Counted from the first letter of the stretch, positions 1 to 14,891 are shown. The stretch is 64,000 nucleotides of DNA from Neocallimastix lanati (nom. inval.) (GCA_016946835.1 JACVTC010000070.1:575001-639000), one strand, 5' to 3'. The notes: a model not told the origin generated them from the letters alone. A program made the numbers and translations.

Positions 1-1137
1 GCTGTTACCATGTAAAAATGTATATCCACTAGTTGATCTTCTAGATTTTTCATCGCTTGCAAAGTCAGAAATCAGAATACTATATAAATTTATTATTTTT
101 ATTGTAGTATATGGATTTGTTTTTAGTACATTTTAAATATTGGAGAATACGTAAAAAGAAAATCTGTAATCGGCTTCAGTCGGATTTTCACATTCTTTGG
201 ACGCCTGGTTAACTGAGGAAGCAATAATTCATTAGCATTTATTAAATAAGAATTTTCTATTTCAAATTGCGTTTTATTTTAATACATGCAGTTTTAATCT
301 GTTTTGTTTTACTCATTCCATATTTTTTCAATGATTTTGTTAATGAAATCAATTTGATTTATTTTATATCCTTTATTAGTTTTATAAATGTTTATTCCAA
401 TTATTTTATTAGCCTTTGATTCCTTAGATATTTTATATTTATTTTTTAATTTATTAATAGCATATTTTTATATCGTTATCAATTCCTGTAATTAATAAAT
501 CATCCATATATAGAGTTAGTAAAACAAATTAAATTATTATTTTTATTATATTTTCCATAAAAGACATCTGTCAGTAATATGTTTTTGAAAATCAATGTTA
601 GTAAGGAAGGTTGATATTTCATTATACCCATTATACCACATCCTTCTTGTTTGCTTTAACCCATATAAAGTCTTTTTCAAAAGTCAATATTTATTTTTGT
701 TATGGTTTATATCTCGGGAAGGAATTTTTGTATATATTTCTTCGTCGAGGTCTGCATTTTAATAACCAGTTGTTTTAATTTCTAGTAATGAATATCAGCG
801 AGAGCGATTGTTAATCTTAAACTATCTGCTTGAATCGTAGGCGAATTAAGTTTCCACGAAATCTTGCCCTGGAATTTATTGAAAACCTCAGACCACTAAT
901 CTTACTTTTTTTCTTGTTGTTGTCTTTTATGGTAAATATCGATTTTGTGTCTATTATATTATCATTTTTTGGAACTTTATCTTTATTTTCATAATGTTAT
1001 TATTATACATATTTGATATTTCATCATTAATGGCTATTTTGCCATTCTTTAGCGTCATTAGAATTTATTGCTTCATTATATGTTTTTAAAGTATTAGTTT
1101 TAATATGCATAATTTTATGTTTTTTATTATTTTTATT

Positions 1138-1323
1138 TTATAATTTTTCTTTTCTAATATTTAATGGCTCATTGTTAGAATTACTTGAATTTTCTTCATG
1201 CTCACTAATTGATCTTTTCCTTTTCAATAGTTTTGCTTTCCTTTTATCAAGAGGTTCATCATCAGATTCATTTACAGAATCATTTTCTTCATCATAATTT
1301 TTTTTCTTATTCATATTTATCAT
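1138..1323 (-). pseudogene. Charged linker segment of the copia polyprotein
   Basis: A 61-codon open stretch rich in Lys, Glu, Ser and Asn that runs straight toward the reverse transcriptase start at lower coordinates. It resembles the low-complexity spacer before the RT domain of copia polyproteins. It is not an independent gene in my reading. Confidence 0.5.
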
Positions 1324-1350
1324 TATTATTAATATTAATTAATTTATTTA

Positions 1351-1639
<289 letters not shown>

Positions 1640-2560
1640 TAAATGATTTGTTAATTTGAATAATTATAATTATTATTCATAAAATTATTATTTTCATGAT
1701 TACTATTTTAATTGTATTATTTTCAGAAAAAATATTATCAAAATTATCACTTTTGGAATAATTATTAATGTTATGATTATTTTCATTATTATTATAGTCA
1801 TTATAATTATTACTTTCCCACTCAATTTATTCCTATTTTATCTAATTCAATTGAGAAATAAAAAAGTTTGGTTTCTTCATCCATTGGATCCTTTTTTAAA
1901 TTTTTGCATTCTGTTTGATGTTGTTCAAACAGATTAATTAGGTCATTTACATATTGTAAATAATCATTGTCTACTATTTTAAAATTTTTAAATTTTATAT
2001 TCTAGGATGTTTAATAATGCTTGTCCAGATTGATTGAATCGATTTTTCAATTTTTCCATCATTTAAAAAGTAGTTTTACATCTACATAAATAATTTTGGT
2101 CTTGTTCACTAATACTATTAATAATGATTGTTTGAACGGCATTATTAGATTTAATCTTATTTCTTTTCATTTAATTTATATTTTAATTTTTTATCAATAG
2201 AAGTATCAAAATCATTAGCTATTAAGTATCTTCTTAAAGGTTCATACCAGTTAAGCAAATTTTCTTTTGATAATTTAAAATCCTTTATATCAAAAACGAA
2301 TTTCGTTGTATTACTATAATATTTTTTTTCTTATTGATGATGATTCTTTTATTTGTCTTGTTTGAATCTTCATTAATGTAATATATATCAAATTCACTAT
2401 CGAAATCGTTTATATTTTCAGAAAAATTAATTTTATTATGTTCATTGAAGGAGACAGATTCATTGTCCTTTGGATCTGTTAGAGTCGATGTACTAGAACT
2501 CTCTTCAATTAATTGTTTTGTTATTTTTTCTTTTATCCATATTGTAAAATATTAAAGAAA

Positions 2561-3899
2561 AATAATTGTAGGGGAAAAAAATATTATAAATTTTAGATTA
2601 ACATTTAAAGTAATTTAAAAAAAAAATAATAATAATAATAATAAGTCTCTTAGCAATGAAACTCTTAATCTATTAAGGAGTCACACAAAATGTAGTGTAT
2701 ACACACAATAATTATAATATTATATATTTATTTATTTATTTATTAATTTTTTTTATATTTTATAATAAAAAGATTCAAATATTAATATATTCATTATTTA
2801 TTATTTGTATTATTACTTACATGATAATACATTCATAAAATTTATAATACTTCAATGTAGAATTATCCAAATAAAGTATTAAAATTAATACTTTCTGAGT
2901 ATTAATATTAATAATGATTTTATTATTGCATCATTTTTTTAGTGACATTATCATTATATATTATTTTAATATCTTTTATGTGTCTAATGTAAAAATTACC
3001 ATAAAAAAAAAAAAAAAAAAAAAACCTATTATTTAATATTTTTTTTGTACCTAAAAAATCTAATACTAATTTTTAAAATACCAGATCAAAGAAGAATTGT
3101 TAAAAAATTTTATATTTTTTATTTTTTACTATTATGATATATTAACATTTCTATTTTTTTTTTTATATTAATCATATTCTAAATTCATTGGAAAATAAAT
3201 GTTTTCATTAAAAGAGATGAAAATAGACAAAAAAAATCTTTTGAATACATTAAGAAAGAAATATAAAGAAAAAAGATTGCATAAATATTAATATCTACTC
3301 ACTTTTAATAATAAAAATTTATATAAAAAAGTTTCATTTATATTTCGTAAAATAATATTTATAAATTTTAGGATATATGTAAATATAAAATTATATGAAT
3401 TCTTTAGAACTTTTAGAATTTTTGAATTATATATTATTAAATAATGAAATATTGAAAATAGAAATATTAATTTAATTTACACCTAGGATGATATATTTGG
3501 AAAAAAAATATATTTACATATTTTAATATAAATATATTTAATGTTATACTTTTAAAAAATTTTTTTTAAAGTATTTTCAACGCTCGTGAACAATCAAAAT
3601 GTAAGAAACTTAAATTAACCTATTAATTATATCAATCAAAGAATAATAATATTGTAATTAATTGTTTGTATTACTGTAAAAACAATGTATTTCTATGGAT
3701 AAATGAATTGATGGATATTATACATATTATAGTTCAATCACGATGATTTCGTCAGGATTTAATAATACTAAAAAAAAAAAAAAAAAAAAAAAAACTCATA
3801 AATTGTGTGAATATAATTCAGTAGATAATAGAAATATATTGATTCCATAAAGAACGATCTACAATATGATATTATTTCATCAGGAATTTCAATATCTAA
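2561..3899. other. AT-rich spacer without a recognisable gene
   Basis: A/T homopolymers (for example A runs near 3003-3025 and 3772-3794), short ATA and TTTA repeats, no open frame with a protein-like composition. Around 2641-2710 there is a slightly less AT-biased stretch just 5' of the copia gag remnant which could be a decayed LTR; I cannot confirm this. Confidence 0.5.
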
Positions 3900-4430
3900 T
3901 ATAATAATTTTCTTTTCACACTCTTTCAGTTAAAAAATGTCTTTTTACTAAGAAAGAAACTTTGGTAAAGATAATTACCCAATTTATAAATATGGATCTT
4001 CATTGTATATGCATTATTAATTTATATATATATTACTTATTTGAAAAAAATAGTATTAATAATTACTCTAAAATTTTTGTAATATTACAATAATGTTGAT
4101 CACTGTAGAAATAATGAAGCAATAAGTAAAGGACATTATTTGAATGATTGGTAATTTTTAAGAAGTACTTTGATTAATGGATTATTAAATATTTCGTAAT
4201 TTAGAAAACCTATAATAATTCAATGCATTAACGAAAATATAGATGATGGTATTTTTGTCGAGCAACCTGAAAATGAAAATATTTCAATATTTAATATATT
4301 CGACTTTATAATTGGTTTCGTATCTAAAATTTTACTCTTAAAACAGAATAAAGCATTTGGTTAATCAATATCTTGAAGATGATTATGATAAAATTTTTGG
4401 ATTAATTTTTGAATGTATACAATAAGTAAT

Positions 4431-4476
<46 letters not shown>

Positions 4477-4574
4477 GAAAAATTTATTTGTATAAAATTT
4501 TAAAATTCAAAATTAAAGCGTAGTATTAAAAAAAATTTCATATAAAATATTACTGAATTTTATTTAAGTATATC

Positions 4575-4623
<49 letters not shown>

Positions 4624-4812
4624 TATATGTTAAATTTTTTAATAAAACTATTATTAATATTTTACAAAAAAAATTTCATTTATTTCCTTATTATTAAATA
4701 TTAATATATTAACTAAATTTATTAGATTCAGCTTATGGCTATTATATAAATAAAGAACAAAAAATGAGCATCCATTGTACTGATTTAGATTGTCAATGTA
4801 TATTCATATAAC
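3900..4812 (+). pseudogene. Possible relic of a Cys-rich secreted repeat protein (scaffoldin-like repeats of anaerobic fungi)
   Basis: Several short in-frame islands carry a recurring pattern: a Cys, then Gly-[His/Tyr]-Tyr-[Leu/Ile]-Asn, then Lys-Pro-x-Ile-x-x-Cys or Cys-x(4)-Cys. Examples are GHYLND near 4128-4145, KPIIIQC near 4210-4230 and AYGYYINKE near 4731-4760, the last just after a plausible intron acceptor (aactaa...ttattag). Anaerobic fungal scaffoldin-like proteins carry GYY/F-I/L-N repeats with spaced cysteines, from general knowledge. The islands are split by stops, T runs and intron-like stretches, so this is at best a decayed copy. The match is short and could be chance. Confidence 0.3.
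4432..4615. repeat. Two long T homopolymers
   Basis: T runs at about 4432-4473 and 4578-4614 separated by ordinary AT-rich DNA. Their only visible role is low complexity. Confidence 0.9.
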
Positions 4813-7976
<3,164 letters not shown>

Positions 7977-9560
7977 ATGAAAACAATTTTATTTACTTTT
8001 GTTTCATTATTCGTAGCTGGCTTTGCAAGTGCTGGTGTAGCTAATATTGAAGATGGTTGGTACTTCATCAAGAATCCAAGATCTGGTTTATATCTTCAAG
8101 TTAGTAATGATTATGCTAGAGCTTCTGCCAATATTGAAATTGGTACTGGAACAAAATCTGATGGTCAAAAATGGAAAGTTACAAACGTTGGTGATGGATA
8201 CATTACTTTAACTACTGCTCTTGGTGACTTCAATATTGATATTGCCAATGGTGATGATAAAAACGGAGCCAATGTTCAAATCTATGATGCCTACGGTGGA
8301 AATGCTCAACAATTTGTTGTTATGACTACTTCTGACAGTAATACCTATACTATAGGTTCTAAGGTCAGTAGTGGTGGTAAAGCTCTTGATATTGAGAATG
8401 AAAGTACCTCAGATGGTGCCAACGTTTGTCAATGGACAAACAGTAGTAAGGGTAACCAATTATGGGTCTTTGAAAAAGTTTCTGATGGCTGTTGGGCTAA
8501 GGCTTTAGGTTATGAATGTTGTAAGACTTGTCAAACTACTGTATCAAAAGATGAAAATGGTGAATGGGGTATTGAAAATGATGAATGGTGTGGTATTACA
8601 ACCGATATTAAATGCTGTGCTCTTGGATACCCATGTTGTGAAAACACATTTGAAGCTACTTATACTGATGAAAATGGTAAATGGGCCATTGAAAATGGTG
8701 ATTGGTGTGAAGTTAAGGAAAAGCCAAAAGAACCAGAAGAACAAAAGTACAGTTTTGGTTACGCTCTTAAGAACAAGCCAGTTCCATCTAAGGGTTGTGG
8801 TAAAAACTCAAATCTTCCAAAGTCTGGTTCTTTCGAATTTAATTGGTCTGGTGGTAGACGTACTGTTCGTATTGATATTCCAAACAACTATAATAACCAA
8901 AACCCATACCGTTTAGTTTTCGGTATGCACTGTATGGGTTGCTGGGCTGGTGGTGTTCAACAAGAAGGTTACTTTGGTTTAAAACCATTAGATACTGGTA
9001 AGACTACTATTTTTGTTGCTCCAGAAGGTAATGGTAACCAAGCTCCATGGGGACAAGGTGATTACAAATTATTCGATGAACTTCTCTCTAAATTAAAGAA
9101 CGATCTCTGTATTGATGAATCACGTGTTTTCTCTACTGGTTTCAGTTATGGAGCTATGTTCTCTAATGGTCTTTCCTGGGATCATCAAAAGGATCTTCGT
9201 GCTGTCGCTGTTTATGAAACTGCTGAACGTAATATCTGGCTTCCAAGACACACTGGATTACCAATTGGTTGGATGGGTGTTCTCGGTTTTGATGATAATG
9301 TATGTACTCCTGAAATGGGTCGTCATGCTCGTGATATTATTCTTGAACACAATTCTGAAGGTGGTAAGGCAGTTAATGAAAGAGCTGAAGAAGCTCAACG
9401 TGGTGGACCACATAAGTGTTATGATTACAAGACAGTTGATCAACGTTTCCCAGTTCGTTGGTGTACTCAATCCGGAGGTCACCTTTGGGATCACAAAGAC
9501 CCAGGTCAAAATCAATCTTGGGTTCCAAAGGCTACATGGGAATTCTTTACTCAATTTTAA
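7977..9560 (+). CDS. Secreted ricin-type lectin + double dockerin + esterase (CE1/LpqC-like feruloyl or acetyl esterase), cellulosomal
   Basis: 527 aa, no introns. Residues 1-20 are a signal peptide ending in FASAG. Residues 24-167 form a ricin-type beta-trefoil (CBM13-like, with ANVQIYDAYGG and QLWVFE-type QxW repeats). Two fungal dockerins follow: about 171-207 (CWAKALGYECC ... GIENDEWCGI) and 212-247 (CCALGYPCC ... AIENGDWCEV). A Lys/Pro/Glu linker leads to the esterase domain, about 258-527, starting with SKGCG and carrying the nucleophile elbow GFSYG (Ser390), GFDD near 437-440 as likely acid and GGHLWDH (His502). The fold resembles LpqC/PHB-depolymerase-like CE1 esterases such as fungal feruloyl esterase. 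Expected role: extracellular removal of ferulate or acetate from hemicellulose while docked on the cellulosome. The exact substrate is inferred. A-rich leader directly before the ATG. Confidence 0.92.
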   Translation: MKTILFTFVSLFVAGFASAGVANIEDGWYFIKNPRSGLYLQVSNDYARASANIEIGTGTKSDGQKWKVTNVGDGYITLTTALGDFNIDIANGDDKNGANVQIYDAYGGNAQQFVVMTTSDSNTYTIGSKVSSGGKALDIENESTSDGANVCQWTNSSKGNQLWVFEKVSDGCWAKALGYECCKTCQTTVSKDENGEWGIENDEWCGITTDIKCCALGYPCCENTFEATYTDENGKWAIENGDWCEVKEKPKEPEEQKYSFGYALKNKPVPSKGCGKNSNLPKSGSFEFNWSGGRRTVRIDIPNNYNNQNPYRLVFGMHCMGCWAGGVQQEGYFGLKPLDTGKTTIFVAPEGNGNQAPWGQGDYKLFDELLSKLKNDLCIDESRVFSTGFSYGAMFSNGLSWDHQKDLRAVAVYETAERNIWLPRHTGLPIGWMGVLGFDDNVCTPEMGRHARDIILEHNSEGGKAVNERAEEAQRGGPHKCYDYKTVDQRFPVRWCTQSGGHLWDHKDPGQNQSWVPKATWEFFTQF

Positions 9561-9576
9561 GCAAATTAAATAAAAT

Positions 9577-9614
9577 AAGGATTTTTTTTTAAGATAAAAA
9601 AAAATCTTCCTTAT
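9577..9614. terminator. A/T hairpin just after the lectin-esterase gene
   Basis: AAGGATTTTTTTT and AAAAAAAATCTTCCTT face each other about 20 bp after the stop codon and could pair in the 3' UTR. Eukaryotic termination does not rely on such hairpins, so a role in 3' end stability or processing is only a guess. Confidence 0.35.
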
Positions 9615-9682
9615 TTATTCTATCAATAATATAAAGTAATTTATTTATTGTCAATCTTTTCTTATAAATAAAAAAAAAAAAA

Positions 9683-9812
9683 TTATAAAAAATAAAAAAT
9701 TCCTATATAAAGGAATAAATATAAAAAGTATATATATTTATAAAAAGAAATAAAATTCGCGATTACAAAAGTTTTTCTATTTAAATAAACAAATATTTCT
9801 ATTTAAATAAAT
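9683..9812 (+). repeat. Direct repeat copy 1 (~130 bp)
   Basis: Runs from ttataaaaaataaa through tatataaaggaataaa, a CGCGATTACA core and two TATTTAAATAAA segments. A near-identical copy lies at 9926-10054. The repeated CGCG core stands out in this AT background. Confidence 0.85.
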
Positions 9813-9925
9813 ATAAAAAAAATAAATAAAAAAAAATTATAAATAAAAATAAATAAATAAAATAAATAAATAAAATAAATAAATAAATAGATAAATAATT
9901 AAAAAAAAAAAAAAAAAAAAAAAAG

Positions 9926-10054
9926 TTATAAAAAATAAAAATTCTTAGCTATAGGAATAAATATAAAAAGTATATATATTTATAAAAAGAAATAAAACTC
10001 GCGATTACAGAAGTTTTTTCTATTTAAATAAATAAATATTTCCATTTAAATAAG
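9926..10054 (+). repeat. Direct repeat copy 2 (~130 bp)
   Basis: Second copy of the repeat at 9683-9812, about 243 bp downstream. Differences are scattered single bases (for example attacaaaag versus attacagaag). A local duplication of 3' flanking DNA is the simplest reading. Confidence 0.85.
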
Positions 10055-10230
10055 TAAAAAAAAAATTTAAATATTAAAAAAATAAAACAAAAATAAATAA
10101 AAAAAATAAAGTAAAAATTAAATATAGTAATTTCATATTACTTATTGTTTATTATTTAAGATATTTCTTTAAATAACTAATTTTTTCTTATTTTATACTA
10201 TTTGTTTATACTAATTTTTTCTTACTTTAT

Positions 10231-10539
10231 ACTAATAGTAACAAAGAGTATAATTTTAATAATAATAAAAATAGAAATAATATAGTTAATAATAGTAATA
10301 ACATTGATAATGAAAATAGAAATATTAATATTAGTGAAAGTGAAAATAATATTATCGTTACTAATAATATAGTGAATAGATCATTTGGTGAAAATCATGT
10401 TGATATTAGTAAATTTCTGAATAATGAGTGTGTAAATACATATGTGATGTGTTATCAATTTTATAACTTCCTTCTTAGTGGAAGAGATTCAGACATTATT
10501 GATTTAAATTATAAAAAGGAATGGGGATATTTTGTGTAA
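10231..10539 (+). pseudogene. Start-less Asn-rich coding fragment, perhaps part of the adjacent LINE
   Basis: An open frame of about 100 codons with no ATG at its beginning, Asn/Ser-rich at first, then of more protein-like composition (CYQFYNFLLSGRDSD ... KKEWGYFV) and a stop. It lies about 750 bp upstream of a LINE endonuclease relic in the same orientation, so it could be part of that element's first frame. I do not recognise a domain. Confidence 0.35.
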
Positions 10540-11282
10540 TTACTAAATCATTTCTGTTTATTATTCTTAAATGCCATTCTTGGTGAGATCTTTGACTCTT
10601 TTTACAGAAATTATGCCAAGGATTAATATTTGATAAGAGTTACTATTCCAACAGTATAAAGGCATAACTAATCAGAAGGGTCAACACTGAAAATGTTAAG
10701 ACAGGCCAGCAGGGACAATGCCTCTAAAAGAGAAAACCATAAATTCTTTCAGATAGTCAATTCAATTCTTAATCTGGAATAAGAATTCCCTTTAAACAGA
10801 AATCTTATAATCTGGAGGTGAAGTTCGTTACATAAGAACTCTTTTCTGAATTTATTTTTATTCATTTTATTTTGAATATTGATTTTTATTTCACATTACT
10901 ATTTAAAATATTATTATGTCAAATTGGATAAATAATATTTATTTATTTTTTATTAAAAAAAAAATATTTATGTAGTTAATAAATGAATAAATAAATAGGG
11001 TTAAAATTTCACAACAATTGTGGCTGTAAAAAAAAAATATTTTATTTTTATCATGTATTTTTTTATTTTTTTTTGAATGGTTCTGTAATTATTGCACTTT
11101 TTTATATTCCTGTAGGAATTGGTTTGTTCCACCTTATGTACTTTTTTAAAATTTTTTTAATATAATTTTGATATTTAATATACTTTTGATATTTAATATC
11201 CTTTACACTATTTATATAAAAAATAATATAATTCATTTATTTTTTCATTTCTTCACAAATAATTATATGATAAAATATTTTT
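10540..11282 (+). other. Less AT-biased non-coding stretch, probably interior or 5' part of a retroelement
   Basis: About 10560-10840 has balanced composition without an open frame. It includes a motif TAAGACA..CCAGCAGGGACA near 10700-10722 that recurs near 37800-37823. The part 10836-11010 is similar to 53790-53995. Both facts suggest dispersed repetitive DNA rather than unique sequence. Confidence 0.45.
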
Positions 11283-11598
11283 AGATATCAATAGAGAACC
11301 ATAAAGAATTAAATCACAATTTTTTACAAAATCAGAAAATCTCTTTTGCTATTGTTGGTGATTTCAACGTGACTAAATAGCTATTTAAAATTTTGTTATT
11401 AGAATTCTTATTCTTTGAATTTCTCCTCATTGGCTTGTTATAGATATGATTGGTTACTAGTTTAACTTAGTCTAATAGTGGAATCAATTCTTGTATTGAC
11501 TTTATAGTAGTTAACGATAAACTAAGAGATTATCTGAATATTCCTACCGTATGCAAATCTTTTAATGATGTTTCTGACCATATACAACTTTTTCTTTC

Positions 11599-11631
<33 letters not shown>

Positions 11632-11690
11632 CATTTCTTGATGATTTAACTACGCCACCTCCTTGTAAGAATAATTAAATGGTCTATTAA
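11283..11690 (+). mobile_element. LINE (non-LTR retrotransposon) relic: apurinic-type endonuclease domain
   Basis: Translation shows ISFAIVGDFNV near 11338-11372, the GDFN motif of the exonuclease-endonuclease-phosphatase fold, then after a degraded part SNSGINSCIDFIVV near 11476-11515 and VSDHIQLFLSC near 11570-11602. The order GDFN, IDFI, SDH is that of the endonuclease at the N terminus of LINE second frames. There are stops right after GDFNV and between motifs, and an A run of about 30 follows at 11603-11632. No reverse transcriptase is visible, so only a decayed fragment remains. Confidence 0.8.
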
Positions 11691-12614
11691 ACCATTTAAA
11701 CAAAAATTTGATTTTAATTTTATTTAAAATATTACTCTATAATATTAATTGTTTTTAAAAATTATATTAGTATAAACAAATTAATTATTACTTATTTTAA
11801 AAATTATAATAAAAATTATAATTCATAAAATAAATATAGAAAATAGAAAACAATATTAATTTAAATCAAAAAGCAAAATATGTATAAATATACTTTTATT
11901 TATATTATTATATAAATTTTTTTTTATATATTTATTTAAATTAATTAGAAATGTCAAAAAAATTTAATTTATTTTTTATTTTATATAAATTAAGCTCTAA
12001 AAATTATTCCATCTTATTACCATTGTTAATTATCCATTTTACCAAAATTTTTTGATTTTAATGGAAATGAAAAATTTGTTTTACTCCATAATTAACATGA
12101 AAATTTTATTTTATTTTATTTTATTTTTATTTTAAAAAAATTGTGGATTTATGCAACTATTATAATAAATATATATCAAAAATAAACTTCATTAAACATT
12201 AATAAATATAAAATATGAAATTAAAGTTTGAAAGCAATAATCCACTTTATACTATTTTTTCTTTTTTTTCTATATTTTCTATTATATTTTTCTTTCTTAT
12301 ATTTAATTAACTAATTAATTATTAATATTATTTATTTATTGATTGATTTTTATTTATTTATTTATTGTTCATTCATTCATTTATTGAAGTTTTCGATAAT
12401 TCAAAAAAATAATAAACTAAATATATAGTTAAGTATTAGTAATTTACATTTATATGATTGGCAATTTGAAAATAATAAATAAATTTTGAAATATATTAAA
12501 GTATATTTTAATATATATTAAAGATGGATAAATTATAAAAAAAATAGTAATTTAAATCATTCAAAAAAAAAAAAAAAAATAATTGGGAATTTATTATATA
12601 TTTTGTGAAATAAC

Positions 12615-12654
<40 letters not shown>

Positions 12655-12966
12655 GTAATTTAAAAACAAAAAGAAACAAGTAAAAATTAAAATAATAATA
12701 ATAATAAATAATATTAATATTAATATTAATATTTATTCAAAATATAATAATATAGAAGTTTTTTTTTCAATAATACCAGTATAAAAAATAAGGATAAATA
12801 TTAATATTCATAATAATAGAAATTTAAAATTTAAATTATACATTTATAAAAAAAAAAAATAGAAATTAATAAATTTTATTCTATGTATAAATAATAAAAA
12901 TATTTAAATTTATTAAAAATAACAATAATTTATTAAAATTAAAAAAGAAAAACAAAAATATTAACA
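11691..12966. other. AT-rich spacer upstream of the MFS gene
   Basis: No gene seen. Homopolymeric A runs near 12565-12580 and 12615-12651, short AATATT repeats near 12714-12732, and an A-rich leader before the next ATG. Confidence 0.6.
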
Positions 12967-14637
12967 ATGTCGAATGAAAAAACAATAAATAATAATATAG
13001 TAATTTTTGAGGGTAAAAAAGTATCCCAAAAGAAGAGTGTGTTGATATTTTTAAATATAACTGTCAACTCAATAGCTACTTCAATGCTTGCTACTTCATT
13101 AACTACAGCATTACCACCAATTATGAAAGATTTAAAAATAAGTGTTAACGTTGGTCAGTGGTTAACCAGTGGTTTTATCTTATTTTTAGCAGTTATGACT
13201 CCATTTACCGCATATCTTATTACACGTTTTAAAACAAAACCATTATATTTCGTTTCTGTTATAATGTTTATTTTAGGTTTGGCCATTTGTGCTATTAGTA
13301 ATAATTTCTATTTAATGATGTTTGGTAGAATTATTCAAGGTGTTGGTAATGGTTTATTATCTTCGATGGGTCAAGTTATTATTCTCACAATATTCCCAAA
13401 AGAGAAAATTGGTACAATGATGGGTTGGTATGGTTTATCCTTTGGTGTAGCTCCAATTATTGCACCTACTGTAGCAGGTCTTTTAGTTGATTCCGTTGGT
13501 TGGAGAATGATATTTGTTATTGCTATTGCAATTTTAGTTATTTCCTTTATTTGGGCTATCTTCATTTTTGATAATGTCCTTCCATTAATGAATAAACATT
13601 TTGATGGCTTTTCTCTTATTTTAAGTATTTTAACTTTTGGTGGCGTTACTTTAGCTATAAGCATTGTTGGTACCAATAGTTTCTTAAGTTACGAAGTTTT
13701 AACGCCATTAATTATTGGTTTAATTTCAAGTGTATTCTTTTTCAGTAGACAATTAAAAATTAAAGTACCATTTTTAGATGTTCGTGTATTAAAAGATAAG
13801 AAATTTAGTATCAGTGTTATAGCTACTATAGTTCTTCAATTTACTATTATGGGTTCAGCGATTATTATTCCAATCTATGTACAACAAATTAAGGGAAAAT
13901 CTGCCACTATTTCTGGATTAGTATTACTTCCAGGTTCTATAGTTATGGCTATTATGAGTCCATTATCTGGTAAAATTTATGATAAATTTGGTATAAAGTA
14001 TTTAATTACATATGGTCCACTTCTTTTATCTGTTACCAACTTTATAGTTTATTTCATAAAAGTTGAAGATAGTATTTGGATATATTCGTTAATCAATATC
14101 TTTAGATGTATTGCTATGGGTGTACTTTTAATGCCTTTAGTCTCCTGGAGTATGACAGATATTCCAGTAACAAAAACATCAGATGCTACTGCTCTTTACA
14201 ATTCATTCCGTTCTATTGCTGGTGCTGTTGGTGGTACCTCCTTCATATCTATTATGACTAAGGTATCAAAGGCCGTAGCTCATAGTAAACCAAATCCTGA
14301 TATGTATGGTATTAATGTTGTATTTTTAATTATGTCCATCACCTCTTTAATTGTTTTTTTAATTGGTATATTTGGCTATAAATATACAGAAAAACAAAAT
14401 AATAGCAAAAAGGAAATTGAACAAAATGCTTTTGCGATTGAAATTGATGATATCAAAAATAAAAAAGGAAAAAACCAAAATCATGATAAAAATGAACAAT
14501 CCAATTCCAATACCGTGATTGATGATAATATTTCCTCGGACAAAACTTATTCATCCGATGTCGAAACTCTAATGGAAAATTCAGTTATCAATAAAAAGAA
14601 TGATGAATCAGAAATTAAATTAGTAGTTGACAAATAA
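12967..14637 (+). CDS. Major facilitator superfamily transporter, DHA2 (14-helix) drug:H+ antiporter type
   Basis: 556 aa, single exon. A short cytosolic N terminus of about 22 residues is followed by about 14 hydrophobic helices up to about residue 463. Typical DHA2 motifs are present: LTTALPPIMKDL in helix 1, QWLTSGFIL in helix 2, GRIIQGVGNG (residues 120-129) in helix 4, and the antiporter motif C region with APIIAPTVAG in helix 5. A polar Lys/Asn/Asp-rich tail of about 95 residues closes it, an addition not typical of bacterial members. The closest family I recall is the EmrB/QacA/LmrB group common in Firmicutes, so transfer from a rumen bacterium is plausible but needs a tree. Likely a plasma membrane exporter of small hydrophobic compounds. 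Confidence 0.9.
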   Translation: MSNEKTINNNIVIFEGKKVSQKKSVLIFLNITVNSIATSMLATSLTTALPPIMKDLKISVNVGQWLTSGFILFLAVMTPFTAYLITRFKTKPLYFVSVIMFILGLAICAISNNFYLMMFGRIIQGVGNGLLSSMGQVIILTIFPKEKIGTMMGWYGLSFGVAPIIAPTVAGLLVDSVGWRMIFVIAIAILVISFIWAIFIFDNVLPLMNKHFDGFSLILSILTFGGVTLAISIVGTNSFLSYEVLTPLIIGLISSVFFFSRQLKIKVPFLDVRVLKDKKFSISVIATIVLQFTIMGSAIIIPIYVQQIKGKSATISGLVLLPGSIVMAIMSPLSGKIYDKFGIKYLITYGPLLLSVTNFIVYFIKVEDSIWIYSLINIFRCIAMGVLLMPLVSWSMTDIPVTKTSDATALYNSFRSIAGAVGGTSFISIMTKVSKAVAHSKPNPDMYGINVVFLIMSITSLIVFLIGIFGYKYTEKQNNSKKEIEQNAFAIEIDDIKNKKGKNQNHDKNEQSNSNTVIDDNISSDKTYSSDVETLMENSVINKKNDESEIKLVVDK

Positions 14638-14678
14638 AAATAAATAAATAAATAAATAAATAAACAAACAAAACAAAA

Positions 14679-14718
<40 letters not shown>

Positions 14719-14837
14719 AAGTTGAAAACTATGGGGCAAAAATATTAATAATATACATTATTTAATTAATTGAAAATTATCAAATTATTTTTTTTTTTCA
14801 TAATATTTTTAAATTTTTAAAATAAATATACCATTTT

Positions 14838-14891
<54 letters not shown>

